Below are positions 16,270-24,029 of a DNA stretch of 26,874 bases, in pieces. A program made the position numbers and the translations under genes. Source of the stretch: a virus; IMG/VR virus record IMGVR_UViG_3300008448_000512, positions 1-26,874 of that record, one strand, 5' to 3'. The notes beneath the pieces were generated by a model. It saw nothing but the letters and a program-made list of their open reading frames with translations. It made no database searches and was not told the DNA's origin. Numbering within the stretch: position 1 is the first letter of the stretch; every line of letters starts with the position of its first letter.

Positions 16270-16664
16270 CAGGCATTCTCCTCGTTTAGCTTGGTTACAC
16301 CGTCTTCGTTCAGTATGTCTTCGCCCGCTTCTTCAATCATGTTGGAGCCGGGCGAAGCTCCTCCAACCGTATCGTTTGCATTCAGCTTGCCTCGCACCGC
16401 CCAGTTGATCGGGCCGGTGTCGAAGGTCGTGGCCGTGAGACGGAAGGTCGTGGCGCAGCCCTCTGGAACGTCAACAATGTGCGTCCCGCTCGCCGTGAAC
16501 GTGTCCGTCGTCTGCCAATCCGTGTCGTCCAGCAAATCCTGCTGGAGCGCCAGCACGTTCGTTCCCGCCTCGATCTCGATGCGCAGGATGAAGTCCATGT
16601 ACGCTGTGAACACGATCGTTGGACTATTGGACGCCGTGATTGTCCCGCTCAACTTGGTGGCCAT
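16269..16664 (-). CDS. Beta-rich virion protein, paralogue of the gene at 17851
   Basis: A 131-residue protein that starts MATKLSGTITASNSP. It shares with the gene at 17851-18273 the same opening, the VFTAYM and ALQQD stretches, the GTHI-V/I-DVPEGCA block, the GKLNxNDTxGGAS block and an acidic tail (here ILNEDGVTKLNEENA). It is predicted to be a small beta sandwich with an acidic C-terminal peptide. The start overlaps the stop of the 395-residue gene and its own stop overlaps the repeat-protein start, so all are coupled. I recognise no named domain. It is probably a virion component that binds the same partner as its paralogue. Confidence 0.72.
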   Translation of the reverse strand: MATKLSGTITASNSPTIVFTAYMDFILRIEIEAGTNVLALQQDLLDDTDWQTTDTFTASGTHIVDVPEGCATTFRLTATTFDTGPINWAVRGKLNANDTVGGASPGSNMIEEAGEDILNEDGVTKLNEENA

Positions 16665-17851
16665 CAGTCGGCAACTTCAACTAGTGAGAACCTTGCCTTG
16701 CACGACGTGTCGTTGGTGTCAGTCGTCGCCTCGACCCACACCGCACTCTTCTCGCCAACTACCAACGGCTGAGGCATATTGAGGTCCAGATGCCCGTCGC
16801 CCGCAGAGGTGTCGATAAGATACCGAAACACCTCGTACTTCGCGTTGGAAACGGCGCTGAATACCCAAATCTTGAATGTGACCTTGGGCGTCGAACCGCC
16901 GCTAAGCTTCTCGGCATTGAGGAAGATGAAGTCGATCAGCGCCTGATAATTGTCGCGAACGAAGAAGATGACGTTCTGCGTCGTTCCCTCGCCTGTCGCG
17001 ATCAGACCCTGCGTGGCGCCGCCCGTCGTCGCCGTGATGGTGATCGTCCCGGCGTTCGCCTTGCCCGATCCCGCCAGATAGACCGCCGCGCGATTGATGC
17101 CCAGCCACGTTGATGTCGTGACGACCGGCGTCGTGCCGTTCAGCAGCACCACCTCGATCTGGCTGTTCCAGTTCGCGTCTACCCCATAGACAACCACGCC
17201 GTGCGCGCCTGTGCCGCCATCGATATCCGAGTTGGACGAGCAGGTGAACGTCAGCGTGCTGGCCGCAGCCAGTGGCGTAAATGTCCCACCGAAATTCGCG
17301 ACAATCTCGGTGCCTATGTCTACGTCAGAATTGTATCCGAAATTGTTCCAGGTCGTGACGCCCGCGCGCCGTCCAAGCGCCGCCTCGTACTGAAAGTGCG
17401 AGGGCCGAACAGCCGCAGCGTCGGCATCGTTCTGAAGCGTCTGGTTGATGCTCTGGTTAGGTAGCCGAAACGTGCCGTACTGCGTCGATAGCCGGAAATA
17501 GCTCTGCGCGCTGGACCCGTTCAGGTAGCGGACGCGACACGTCCGCTTGCCCTTGACCGCAATGTGAAACTCACCCGTATTCGCCGCGACCGAATACGTC
17601 AGCGTGGTGTCGTAGTTCGCCCCTCCGTCAATCGACAGGTCAACGTACAGCGTACCAGCGACGTTGCTCTTTAGCGTCACCATCACGTCCGGATAGGCGT
17701 TAAGTTCGCCCGTGCCAGTGAATGTCGCACCGCCAGCAAGCGGCGTCGTCGTGCTGTTGCCCGTGCTGATGTAGGCGTCGGCGCTGATTGAAAGCGGGTT
17801 GGCCTCGGTGTACGGGCCGTCTGACGATCCGCCACTCCTGGTCAAGCCCAT
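16664..17851 (-). CDS. Beta-rich virion protein (structural, possible head or fibre component)
   Basis: A 395-residue Ser/Thr/Gly/Asn-rich protein without long helices. Residues about 45-130 look like a beta sandwich (VAGTLYVDLSIDGGANYDTT). The second half contains the conserved-looking stretches NSDVDIGTEIVANFGGTFTP, GAHGVVVYGVDANWN, STWLGINRAAVYLAGSGKAN and FVRDNYQALIDFIFLNAEKL, ending VWVEATTDTNDT and RFSLVEVAD. I have seen this pattern in virion proteins of marine podoviruses but cannot name the family. It is flanked on both sides by the two small paralogous proteins and linked to them by overlapping stop/start codons, which suggests they assemble together. Confidence 0.72.
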   Translation of the reverse strand: MGLTRSGGSSDGPYTEANPLSISADAYISTGNSTTTPLAGGATFTGTGELNAYPDVMVTLKSNVAGTLYVDLSIDGGANYDTTLTYSVAANTGEFHIAVKGKRTCRVRYLNGSSAQSYFRLSTQYGTFRLPNQSINQTLQNDADAAAVRPSHFQYEAALGRRAGVTTWNNFGYNSDVDIGTEIVANFGGTFTPLAAASTLTFTCSSNSDIDGGTGAHGVVVYGVDANWNSQIEVVLLNGTTPVVTTSTWLGINRAAVYLAGSGKANAGTITITATTGGATQGLIATGEGTTQNVIFFVRDNYQALIDFIFLNAEKLSGGSTPKVTFKIWVFSAVSNAKYEVFRYLIDTSAGDGHLDLNMPQPLVVGEKSAVWVEATTDTNDTSCKARFSLVEVAD

Positions 17852-18273
17852 CAGGCGGCTTCTTCAAAGAGTTGGGTTGTTCCGTCTTCGTCAAGGACAG
17901 CAGAGCCGCCCTCCTCAAAGATGTCCAGCACGCCGCCAGAAGCGCCGCCAATGGTATCGTTGAGATTGAGCTTGCCAGACACCACGACCCCGACCGGGCC
18001 TGTACTCAGCGTTGTGATCATCGTGCGGAACTTGGACGCGCAGCCCTCCGGCACATCTATGATGTGCGTGCCGTCCACCGAGAACGCGATGCTCGTGACC
18101 GGATTGGTCGTGGCAATCGTCGCCCACACGCCGTCGTCGTTGATGTCCTGCTGTAGCGCCACAGTCGAAGCGCCCGCTGTATGCACAAAGCGCATGTAGA
18201 ACGGCATGTAAGCCGTGAATACCGGGCCTGGTACGTTCGCAGCCGTCATCGACCAGCTAAGTTTCGTCGCCAT
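17851..18273 (-). CDS. Beta-rich virion protein, paralogue of the gene at 16269
   Basis: A 140-residue protein starting MATKLSWSMTAANVP. It shares blocks along its whole length with the 131-residue protein at 16269-16664, including VFTAYM, ALQQD, GTHIIDVPEGCA and GKLNLNDTIGGAS, and ends in an acidic tail (VLDEDGTTQLFEEAA). It has the strongest ribosome site in this cassette (AAGGAGG about seven bases before the ATG), pointing to high expression. It is the first gene after the portal, and the portal stop overlaps its start. Role in the virion unknown; decoration or head-fibre attachment is a reasonable guess. Confidence 0.72.
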   Translation of the reverse strand: MATKLSWSMTAANVPGPVFTAYMPFYMRFVHTAGASTVALQQDINDDGVWATIATTNPVTSIAFSVDGTHIIDVPEGCASKFRTMITTLSTGPVGVVVSGKLNLNDTIGGASGGVLDIFEEGGSAVLDEDGTTQLFEEAA

Positions 18274-19988
18274 TAAGCGCCCTCCTTCATGGCGGCTTCC
18301 AGTTTGTTCAGGTTCTCAGGCCGCGCCTTGAGCCCGACCTCGAGCGCCTGCGCCTGTTCCATCTTCTGCTGCTGCTCGGCCTGCGCTTGGCTGCGCTGCT
18401 CACGCATCTCAGAGACCTGCTTCGGATCACGCGCCCAATCGGTAGGCGTGTCGCCCATCGCACCGCGTGTGACCTCGTCCCAATCGACATTATCAAGGCT
18501 GTCAGGCGCGATCTGGGCCTGTGCCGTCATCCTGGCGACCAGAGCCTCAGCCTGCTGCGTCCTCAGTTCACGATAGGCGATCGATAGCGGCGTCTCGAAC
18601 TCGAAATCGACCTGTGCGCCCTGCAATCCGTCAGGCATTCCCTCGGGAAGCTGCGTCTGCTCGTCCAGATCACCGAACGCGCCCTTGCTCCATGCCCGCT
18701 CGAACACCGCATCCATCAGGATGGCGTTCTCGCTCTCCATCGGTTCGAAGATCGGGGCGGCAGAGCGGACGTATTCCTCGATCCACTTGCCCGCCTCGTA
18801 AGCGGTCATCTGCTTGTCGGGCATCTTGAACAGGTCCTGCCAGAAAGCGCGGCCCTGGTTCATCGACAGCCGGTCAGTCAGCTCGATACCGTAGCGCGGG
18901 TCGCCCGACTCGAGGTTCTCGATGACCTTGCGGTTGCCGTCTCCCATCGCGGAGGCGTCGTAATAGGTGATGGCCCCGGCACGCAGGTTGATCTCACCGA
19001 CCACCGCGTCGTGCGCTGCCACTTTGGGCGGGTCCACTTTCCACTCGACGCTCTTGAGCAGCGCCTGCTGGGCAATGTTCAGGGTGCGCGCATCTGCCAG
19101 AGCCACGCCGGCACAGGGCGATCGACCGTAGGGCTCGCCGCTCACCGTCATCCAGCGCCTGACCAGGTACGGGAACCAGTTGAAATGGCCCTCGCCCAGC
19201 CCGGCTTCCTTCTCATCGACGCCGCAAGCCATGTACATGCTCATGTACTTGGCGCTCTTCCGGGGCTTCTCGGTCTTGTCGTAGGTGTACTCTTCGACGG
19301 GTGCGACACAGCGCTGGACCTGGACCTCGCGCTCGGGCTCCTTGTCCAGCGTCTCACGCCATTCACGCGGCAGGTTGGCCTTGCCGAACAGCCCAGCGCA
19401 CTGACGCAGCGTCATGTGCATCCGCTCGTGAAGTTCGTCCACCATGCCTTCGTGGTTCTCGCTCCACGCGCAATCCTTGAGATGAGCGCAGGTGAACAGC
19501 AGGCCGGTGTTAGCCGAGTTGTAGGTGTGCCGGACGATCGCGTTGCCGAATGTCGTGTAGTCGTGGTCCGATTCCGACATGGCCCGCGTGAAGTTCGCGC
19601 CCGGATGATAGACGATATTGCGCTGCGTCCTGGTCGCACGCTCCAGCCACAGCCGGGTCGCCTTGTCGTCCATCAGTTCCTCGGGACGGGCGACAGCCTT
19701 GAACCAGTCCTTGCCGCGGGGTCTCAGCATCGCGCCGAGGTTGTTGGCCATGTCGCGGCGCATACGCTGGGGAACGCTGGTGTAGATGCCGTCGTAACGC
19801 TCGTCGCCCTTGGACTTGTTGCCGAAGAAGTCAGCGCGCTCGGGGTAGAATATCTCGGCACACGCCTGGAAAAGGGAACTGTAGGCGTCTTTCGCCGTGA
19901 AGAGTTGATCGCCCCGCTTCTTCCACTTGGCGCCCCTCTCTTTCATGCGGCCTTTGCTGACCGCATCCTCACCATCATCATACGCCAT
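18273..19988 (-). CDS. Portal protein (head-to-tail connector)
   Basis: A 571-residue protein of the T7-like head-tail connector family, slightly longer than T7 gp8 (536). The N-terminal helical part (FQACAEIFYPERADFF, then RRDMANNLGAMLRPRGKDWF) and the middle (FNWFPYLVRRWMTVSGEPYG then RSPCAGVALADARTLN) are typical: the P-Y-G-x-S-P element is followed by a helix that leads to the channel. The C-terminus is a Gln/Glu-rich coiled coil (SEMREQRSQAQAEQQQKMEQ) as in other podoviral portals. Twelve copies form the ring through which the terminase pumps DNA. Genes for a small conserved protein and the terminase lie just upstream, which supports the call. Confidence 0.9.
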   Translation of the reverse strand: MAYDDGEDAVSKGRMKERGAKWKKRGDQLFTAKDAYSSLFQACAEIFYPERADFFGNKSKGDERYDGIYTSVPQRMRRDMANNLGAMLRPRGKDWFKAVARPEELMDDKATRLWLERATRTQRNIVYHPGANFTRAMSESDHDYTTFGNAIVRHTYNSANTGLLFTCAHLKDCAWSENHEGMVDELHERMHMTLRQCAGLFGKANLPREWRETLDKEPEREVQVQRCVAPVEEYTYDKTEKPRKSAKYMSMYMACGVDEKEAGLGEGHFNWFPYLVRRWMTVSGEPYGRSPCAGVALADARTLNIAQQALLKSVEWKVDPPKVAAHDAVVGEINLRAGAITYYDASAMGDGNRKVIENLESGDPRYGIELTDRLSMNQGRAFWQDLFKMPDKQMTAYEAGKWIEEYVRSAAPIFEPMESENAILMDAVFERAWSKGAFGDLDEQTQLPEGMPDGLQGAQVDFEFETPLSIAYRELRTQQAEALVARMTAQAQIAPDSLDNVDWDEVTRGAMGDTPTDWARDPKQVSEMREQRSQAQAEQQQKMEQAQALEVGLKARPENLNKLEAAMKEGA

Positions 19989-19991
19989 CGG

Positions 19992-20252
19992 TTAGCCCAG
20001 CGTCGTTTTGGTGTCGTAGCCGAGGTCGCTGAGCTGCCCGCCCGTCATGATGGTCGAGGCCAGACCACGCCGGCCAGCAGCCTTGCGACGGTTCATGCGC
20101 TTAGCCTCCACGATGTTGGGGTCGTTCTCTTCGGGAAGGTCCGTAGGCTTCTCAGGACCAGCCAGAACCTCCTTGCGATAGCGCTCGAGGTCAGCCGCTG
20201 TTGAGCCTTCCATTGGTGAGGTCGGCGTCTTCTTCTTCTTGAACAGAGCCAT
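19992..20252 (-). CDS. Small conserved phage protein between terminase and portal
   Basis: An 86-residue basic protein. It starts MALFKKKKTPTSPMEGS, has a charged helix in the middle, and ends with RMNRRKAAGRRGLASTIMTG then a short Leu/Lys/Gly tail. A similar R-x-GR-x-STI-x-TG ending is common in small proteins encoded next to the portal in many podoviruses. The ATG shares bases with the terminase stop and it ends three bases before the portal ATG. It is probably a virion or assembly factor at the portal; its exact role is unknown. Confidence 0.72.
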   Translation of the reverse strand: MALFKKKKTPTSPMEGSTAADLERYRKEVLAGPEKPTDLPEENDPNIVEAKRMNRRKAAGRRGLASTIMTGGQLSDLGYDTKTTLG

Positions 20253-21886
20253 CAGTTTTTCCGCCCTATGACTTTATCGTACTGGCGGTTAACCGGGGGC
20301 GTTGACGTTGCCCGATTGCCGTTTACCGCCGCCATTATGCGGTTGCGCTTGTCGCCCGCGTGCCAGGCCAGCAGCACCGAATCCAGCTTGTCCGTCGATC
20401 GCTTCAGTTCGCCCATCATCTCTGATTTGGGCCTGATCTTGATGCCCTGGCGCGTCACATCGAAGGTCGCTGAGAGGAGTTCCTGCTCAAGCTCATCGTC
20501 AGGCGGAAGCTCGACGTTCTCGCCGTTCTCAGGGTCAAGGGCCTCGCGGAACTTCCAGAACAGCTCATCCCGCAGCAGCGGGAACTCGAGCTTCTTGTCT
20601 CTGGTCTTGGCCATCGACTTGTTCGAGTTCACGACGCCCAGAACCGGCAGCTTCAGGGCCTTGAGGTGCGAATAGGTGTCGCCTCCCCATCCGCCCGTCA
20701 TGTCGATCGCGATGGTTGCATCGCCCCGAACCATCGAGATGACCTGGCCCGCAACAGCCGCGCCATCCGGTGTCAGCTTGCCCGCAATCGCCCTGATCGG
20801 CTCGAACCTGACGCCATGAAGCGGCGAGAGCGATGTCTTGGCCTGTCCGCCTTGAGCGATATCCACACCCACGCCCGTCATCAGAGGGAGCGGCTTGTCG
20901 CGGTTGAGTATCCAGCGCGCCTGCGCCTTGCGGATCCACTCCATCGGGAACACACGGGCCAGATCGTCGCCCGCCGTCTCGAATGCTTCGTCGTCAGTTG
21001 CGGGATATTCCCGCTTGAATTGCTGGCAGAACTCATCGGTCGGCAGGCCGAAGGTCATGCACATGTTCCGGTTCTTCAGCCAGGCCCAGTGCAATTGGGC
21101 GTCGTCTAGCTGGTGGCGGATGGCGTAATCCGTGAACAGGTCAGGCGGCGCCCAGCCCTTTGGCGGCTCTGTCCGATACTCCTCGTGGAGAAACCACGGG
21201 AGGAACAGCGCCTCGTATGAGCTTTCGCCCCGCTTGGCCGCTTTCCATGCCCGGTGAAACCTGCCGCCTGGAACGTCAGCCGTGCTTTCAATGATGGCTT
21301 CAGTGCCATCAGCGTCGGCAAGGGCTTCCGTCAGGCCGGTCCAGACCTCGTCAGCAGATGCCGCAGGCCAGAAATCGAACTCGGATGCGTGCAGGCACTG
21401 GATTGTGCTCGAGCGTCCAGCCGATCGTGCGCCGGCGGTTGCAATCTTGTAGCCGCTATCCAGCCTGCCAAACACAAGCTCGTTGGCATTGGCCACACTG
21501 GTCTGGGGCTTGAAGTCTGCCAGACAGTTCTCGTGATAGCGCTTTGCCATTCCGAACAGGTTCTGCGTTGCGGCGTCCTCGTGGGTGACGATGTAGGCCA
21601 GCGTGCCGCGGCTTGTGCTGGTCTTGCGATAGAACCTGGCCCCGACATAGGTCGAGATGCCCATCTGCCTGCCCTTGAGGACAAGCATACGAACACGGCC
21701 TGTGCGCTCTAGCTGATCCTCCATCCGTTGATGGGCAATGCGCTGGACGCTGTTGAGCTTGAACGGCTGGAGCCCGTGCTCCTTGGTTCGGATCTGCAAG
21801 CAGCTTTCGAAGTAAAGCTCTGCGTCACCTAACAGGGTGGCATATTCTGCGTCAGTTAAGCCGGGCTGTTGTGGTTGGGATGTCAT
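20252..21886 (-). CDS. terL: Terminase large subunit (ATPase and nuclease)
   Basis: A 544-residue DNA-packaging motor protein. The ATPase half has the P-loop KGRQMGIST (71-79), the Walker B region around HASEFDFW with E169, and the coupling motif IIESTA (198-203). The nuclease half has the RNase H-like acidic residues in GVDIAQGG (D342), IAIDMTGGWGGD (D395) and KLDSVLLAW (D502). All expected catalytic positions are present. It uses ATP to push DNA into the prohead through the portal and cuts the concatemer. The start overlaps the small-subunit gene by 35 bases, with AGAGG just upstream of the ATG. Confidence 0.95.
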   Translation of the reverse strand: MTSQPQQPGLTDAEYATLLGDAELYFESCLQIRTKEHGLQPFKLNSVQRIAHQRMEDQLERTGRVRMLVLKGRQMGISTYVGARFYRKTSTSRGTLAYIVTHEDAATQNLFGMAKRYHENCLADFKPQTSVANANELVFGRLDSGYKIATAGARSAGRSSTIQCLHASEFDFWPAASADEVWTGLTEALADADGTEAIIESTADVPGGRFHRAWKAAKRGESSYEALFLPWFLHEEYRTEPPKGWAPPDLFTDYAIRHQLDDAQLHWAWLKNRNMCMTFGLPTDEFCQQFKREYPATDDEAFETAGDDLARVFPMEWIRKAQARWILNRDKPLPLMTGVGVDIAQGGQAKTSLSPLHGVRFEPIRAIAGKLTPDGAAVAGQVISMVRGDATIAIDMTGGWGGDTYSHLKALKLPVLGVVNSNKSMAKTRDKKLEFPLLRDELFWKFREALDPENGENVELPPDDELEQELLSATFDVTRQGIKIRPKSEMMGELKRSTDKLDSVLLAWHAGDKRNRIMAAVNGNRATSTPPVNRQYDKVIGRKN

Positions 21887-22286
21887 TGAGCCTCTGACGG
21901 ATACGGTCGAGACGGTCCTCGTGCATTACGCCGACCGTTAGCTCCTGCCGATCAACCCAGCCGTGATTGTTCTTCAGATCGAAGATGACGCCAGGCGTGA
22001 ATGTGTCCTTGCCGATAAGGCGATTGTGCCGATCTGCTTCGATGCGGAGCTGCGTTCTTTTTATTGTTCGGAAAAACTCATCGCCGTATGCAGCATAGTT
22101 TGAGAATGATTCCTTGTCGCAGAACCCCATGAAGAGGCAGAGCCCTGCGAGTGTTGGCCTCTCTTCACTGGTGATCTGGGCGAAGTAGGCGTTGGCCTTC
22201 TCTTCGAATGCCTCTGGGGATTGGAAGAGGCGGGGCCTGCCACCAGTGTTGCCAACCGCGAACTTGTTTCCCTTTGGGGCGCCCAT
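21852..22286 (-). CDS. terS: Terminase small subunit
   Basis: A 144-residue protein with the typical N-terminus MGAPKGNKFAVGNTGGRP, a helix-turn-helix-like segment around residues 45-68 (TLAGLCLFMGFCDKESFSNY), and the family's conserved GVIFDLKNNHGWVDRQE block at 99-115. The C-terminus is variable and charged. It recognises the packaging site and passes DNA to the large subunit, whose gene it overlaps by 35 bases. ATG 22286 fits the conserved N-terminus. Confidence 0.9.
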   Translation of the reverse strand: MGAPKGNKFAVGNTGGRPRLFQSPEAFEEKANAYFAQITSEERPTLAGLCLFMGFCDKESFSNYAAYGDEFFRTIKRTQLRIEADRHNRLIGKDTFTPGVIFDLKNNHGWVDRQELTVGVMHEDRLDRIRQRLNDIPTTTARLN

Positions 22287-22353
22287 TGGTGTTCCGTATT
22301 GTGAGCGCCCGTCGATCAGGTTTGCTGATACGGACTGCGGCGCGTTTGTTGGG

Positions 22354-22554
22354 TTAGGCCGTTCCTACCGGATCAGCCGCGATCAGGTACATCCGCTGGG
22401 CGGCTTCATCGCCGGTGAGCATGATGTCCATTTCGTAGATGGCCTGGATGAGAAGGTGCTCGGCCATTGTCTTGAGGTCCATCTCATAGGCGCCCGCGAG
22501 CTGCTCGAGCAGGCTGGCGTGGGTGGCGTCTACCTTGAGGGTGAGCGTGGTCAT
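22354..22554 (-). CDS. Small ribbon-helix-helix-like protein
   Basis: A 66-residue protein. ATG 22554 is preferred over ATG 22569 because AGGTG lies about six bases before it. A short strand (TTLTLKV) followed by two helices (ATHASLLEQLAGAYEMDLKT and MAEHLLIQAIYEMDIML) fits the size and layout of ribbon-helix-helix DNA-binding proteins, although few basic residues are present in the strand. It lies just upstream of the terminase genes. A regulatory role is possible but not shown. Confidence 0.6.
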   Translation of the reverse strand: MTTLTLKVDATHASLLEQLAGAYEMDLKTMAEHLLIQAIYEMDIMLTGDEAAQRMYLIAADPVGTA

Positions 22555-22565
22555 GCTTGCACCTG

Positions 22566-22796
22566 TCATTCGTCTGCCAGCTCATCACGCATCAGGACGT
22601 GCTTTCCAGCCTCCAGCAGCCAGAGCGTGTTCATTGAGCCCTTGGAGCCTGCCAGGAAGATTGTGCCATCCTTCTCGACCCCAACCACGACAACCTCGAC
22701 GAGCGCTCCCTTTGCCCCCTCTAGGACGATGTCGGGGGTGACGTTGTAGTTCTCGCCTACATTCTCGCCGTTGAGATTGAGCACGGTTGCAGTCAT
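22566..22796 (-). CDS. Small beta-rich phage protein, first gene of the late block
   Basis: A 76-residue protein. ATG 22796 is chosen because AGGGA lies seven bases upstream; the frame could extend to 22880 but that part does not look like protein. The sequence has alternating hydrophobic strands (GALVEVVVVGVEKDGTIFLA) and a closing helix with NTLWLLEAGKHVLM. Similar small proteins are frequent in phage genomes and have no known function. It is the first gene of the leftward packaging and structural block and follows the divergent control region. Confidence 0.62.
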   Translation of the reverse strand: MTATVLNLNGENVGENYNVTPDIVLEGAKGALVEVVVVGVEKDGTIFLAGSKGSMNTLWLLEAGKHVLMRDELADE

Positions 22797-23104
22797 CAGG
22801 TCGTCCCTAGTCTGCGTTTCTCTTTGCGAATACTGGCAGCGCGGGAGGCTATGCTTGACGGATACTTTCAGGTAACGCACTTGTGATCGATTTGTTACCC
22901 GTTCGTGATGTCATTCACGTAAAACGAGTTTGACAGCAGGATTTCGCCATTAGGTTGATCTCAGGCCAGCGCGGCATTGCCGCCAGATGAGCCATTGAAA
23001 TCGCAGGTTGAACCATCCCCCCAACAGCAGGAGGCCTAAGCCCCCTGCCGGATCGGTCAGCGCGTCAACGCTGAACGGTCTGATTGATGAGCAGGAACTC
23101 ACCA
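22797..23104. promoter_or_regulatory. Divergent control region with inverted repeats
   Basis: About 300 bases separate the leftward late block from the rightward membrane protein gene. Visible elements: GGTAAC/GTTACC arms at 22871-22876 and 22894-22899; CGTGA-N6-TCACG at 22904-22919; a perfect TTGACA at 22930-22935; a nine-base-pair hairpin with one mismatch at 23027-23048, which buries an AGGAGG with no start codon after it; and TCAGCG-N6-CGCTGA at 23057-23074. The inverted repeats could be operators or mRNA leader hairpins. No convincing coding frame is seen here. Confidence 0.5.
22930..22959 (+). promoter_or_regulatory. Candidate promoter for the membrane protein gene
   Basis: A perfect -35 hexamer TTGACA at 22930-22935 faces the membrane protein gene. 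Possible -10 boxes (TAGGTT at 22951 or GTTGAT at 22954) match only three of six bases, so the call rests mainly on the -35 and on the position of an isolated plus-strand unit. Confidence 0.33.
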
Positions 23105-23950
23105 ATGACCTCGAATACTTCCAAACCCGCCAGCTTCAAAGCTGGTTTGATCTTCCTCTGCCTCTTCACTTTCGCGATGGGCGCCTTGGGCGTCTATGGC
23201 TGGACGCAGGCAGAACTCGGGACGCTTACCCGGATCGTGCTCGGCTTTGCTGCCGGCGCTACGGCCCTGGTTATCCCGTTCACCGTGATTGCCCTCGGGC
23301 GGTCATGGTCGAGCATCGGAGTTATCCCGGTGCTTGTGATCTGCATGGCCGTCCAGGCCGTGTCGTTTCACAACTTCGTCGGCACGATTATCGAAGCGCC
23401 CCACAAGGCCAGCTTCGATAAGGGACTGGAGCCTTTGCAGGCCGAAGTCTCCCGGACCACCGATCGCCTCAACGTGGCGCAAGCCGCCGTTGATGCCTTC
23501 CCGGCCCTGATCCTGCCAGACTGCCTCTGCCCGAAGACGACCGCGGCGAAAACCGCGTCTTGGGAAGCCCAGCGTGCTCCGCTGGCGCTTGCAGTCGATA
23601 CCGCCAAGGCTGACCGCCAGAATGCACGCGATGCGCTGGTGACCGCCTCGGAAGCCTACCAGCCGCTGGCCCCTGATTGGGCCGTGTGGCTGGTTGGCGG
23701 TCTCCTCGACCTTTCGATCGCCCTGGCGATCTGGTCGCTGGAAGCTACTGCCCGCCGCGTCCGCAAGGACCATGAGCGGGAGGCCAAGGCCGAAGCTGTG
23801 AAGCTCGAGCGCAAGGCCGAGAAACTGAAGGCGATCCGGGCCGAAAGGCTCGAGGCTCGCCGGAAGGTAAAAGCCGCAGCGGCAAAGAAAGCCGCCAAGG
23901 CCAAACCGCCGCAAGGGTTTACCCCCTACCTTATCGCGGCAAACGATTAG
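23105..23950 (+). CDS. Four-helix membrane protein with coiled-coil and basic tail
   Basis: A 281-residue protein. ATG 23105 is chosen because AGGA lies eight bases upstream; an upstream in-frame start at 23084 lacks a site. Predicted membrane segments: about 13-33, 42-64, 71-93 and 191-212. Residues 100-188 between the third and fourth are a charged helical region with a Cys-Leu-Cys at 140-142. Residues 216-268 are a highly basic Lys/Arg/Ala helix facing the same side as the N-terminus. No family is recognised. It has its own candidate promoter and terminator and runs against the late genes, so it may act early in the host membrane, for example in superinfection exclusion or lysis control; this is inference. 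Confidence 0.8.
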   Translation: MTSNTSKPASFKAGLIFLCLFTFAMGALGVYGWTQAELGTLTRIVLGFAAGATALVIPFTVIALGRSWSSIGVIPVLVICMAVQAVSFHNFVGTIIEAPHKASFDKGLEPLQAEVSRTTDRLNVAQAAVDAFPALILPDCLCPKTTAAKTASWEAQRAPLALAVDTAKADRQNARDALVTASEAYQPLAPDWAVWLVGGLLDLSIALAIWSLEATARRVRKDHEREAKAEAVKLERKAEKLKAIRAERLEARRKVKAAAAKKAAKAKPPQGFTPYLIAAND

Positions 23951-23970
23951 CCGGTTCAACCTGACGTCTG

Positions 23971-23998
23971 ACGCCGCTCCTCACGGGGCGGCGTTTTG
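23971..23998 (+). terminator. Rho-independent terminator of the membrane protein gene
   Basis: A 10-base-pair stem (ACGCCGCTCC with GGGGCGGCGT, one G-U pair) with a TCAC loop runs into TTTT, 21 bases after the stop codon. The T-run is on the plus strand only, so it ends the rightward transcript and should not block leftward transcription. Confidence 0.85.
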
Positions 23999-24029
23999 CG
24001 TTCCCGCCGTCATCGTTTAGCGGTTCAGC

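Noticed and set aside
19011-20204. 397-codon open frame on the plus strand
   Set aside because: It is antisense to the portal gene, whose protein is clearly recognisable; the frame is a by-product of GC-rich codon use and has no protein-like motifs.
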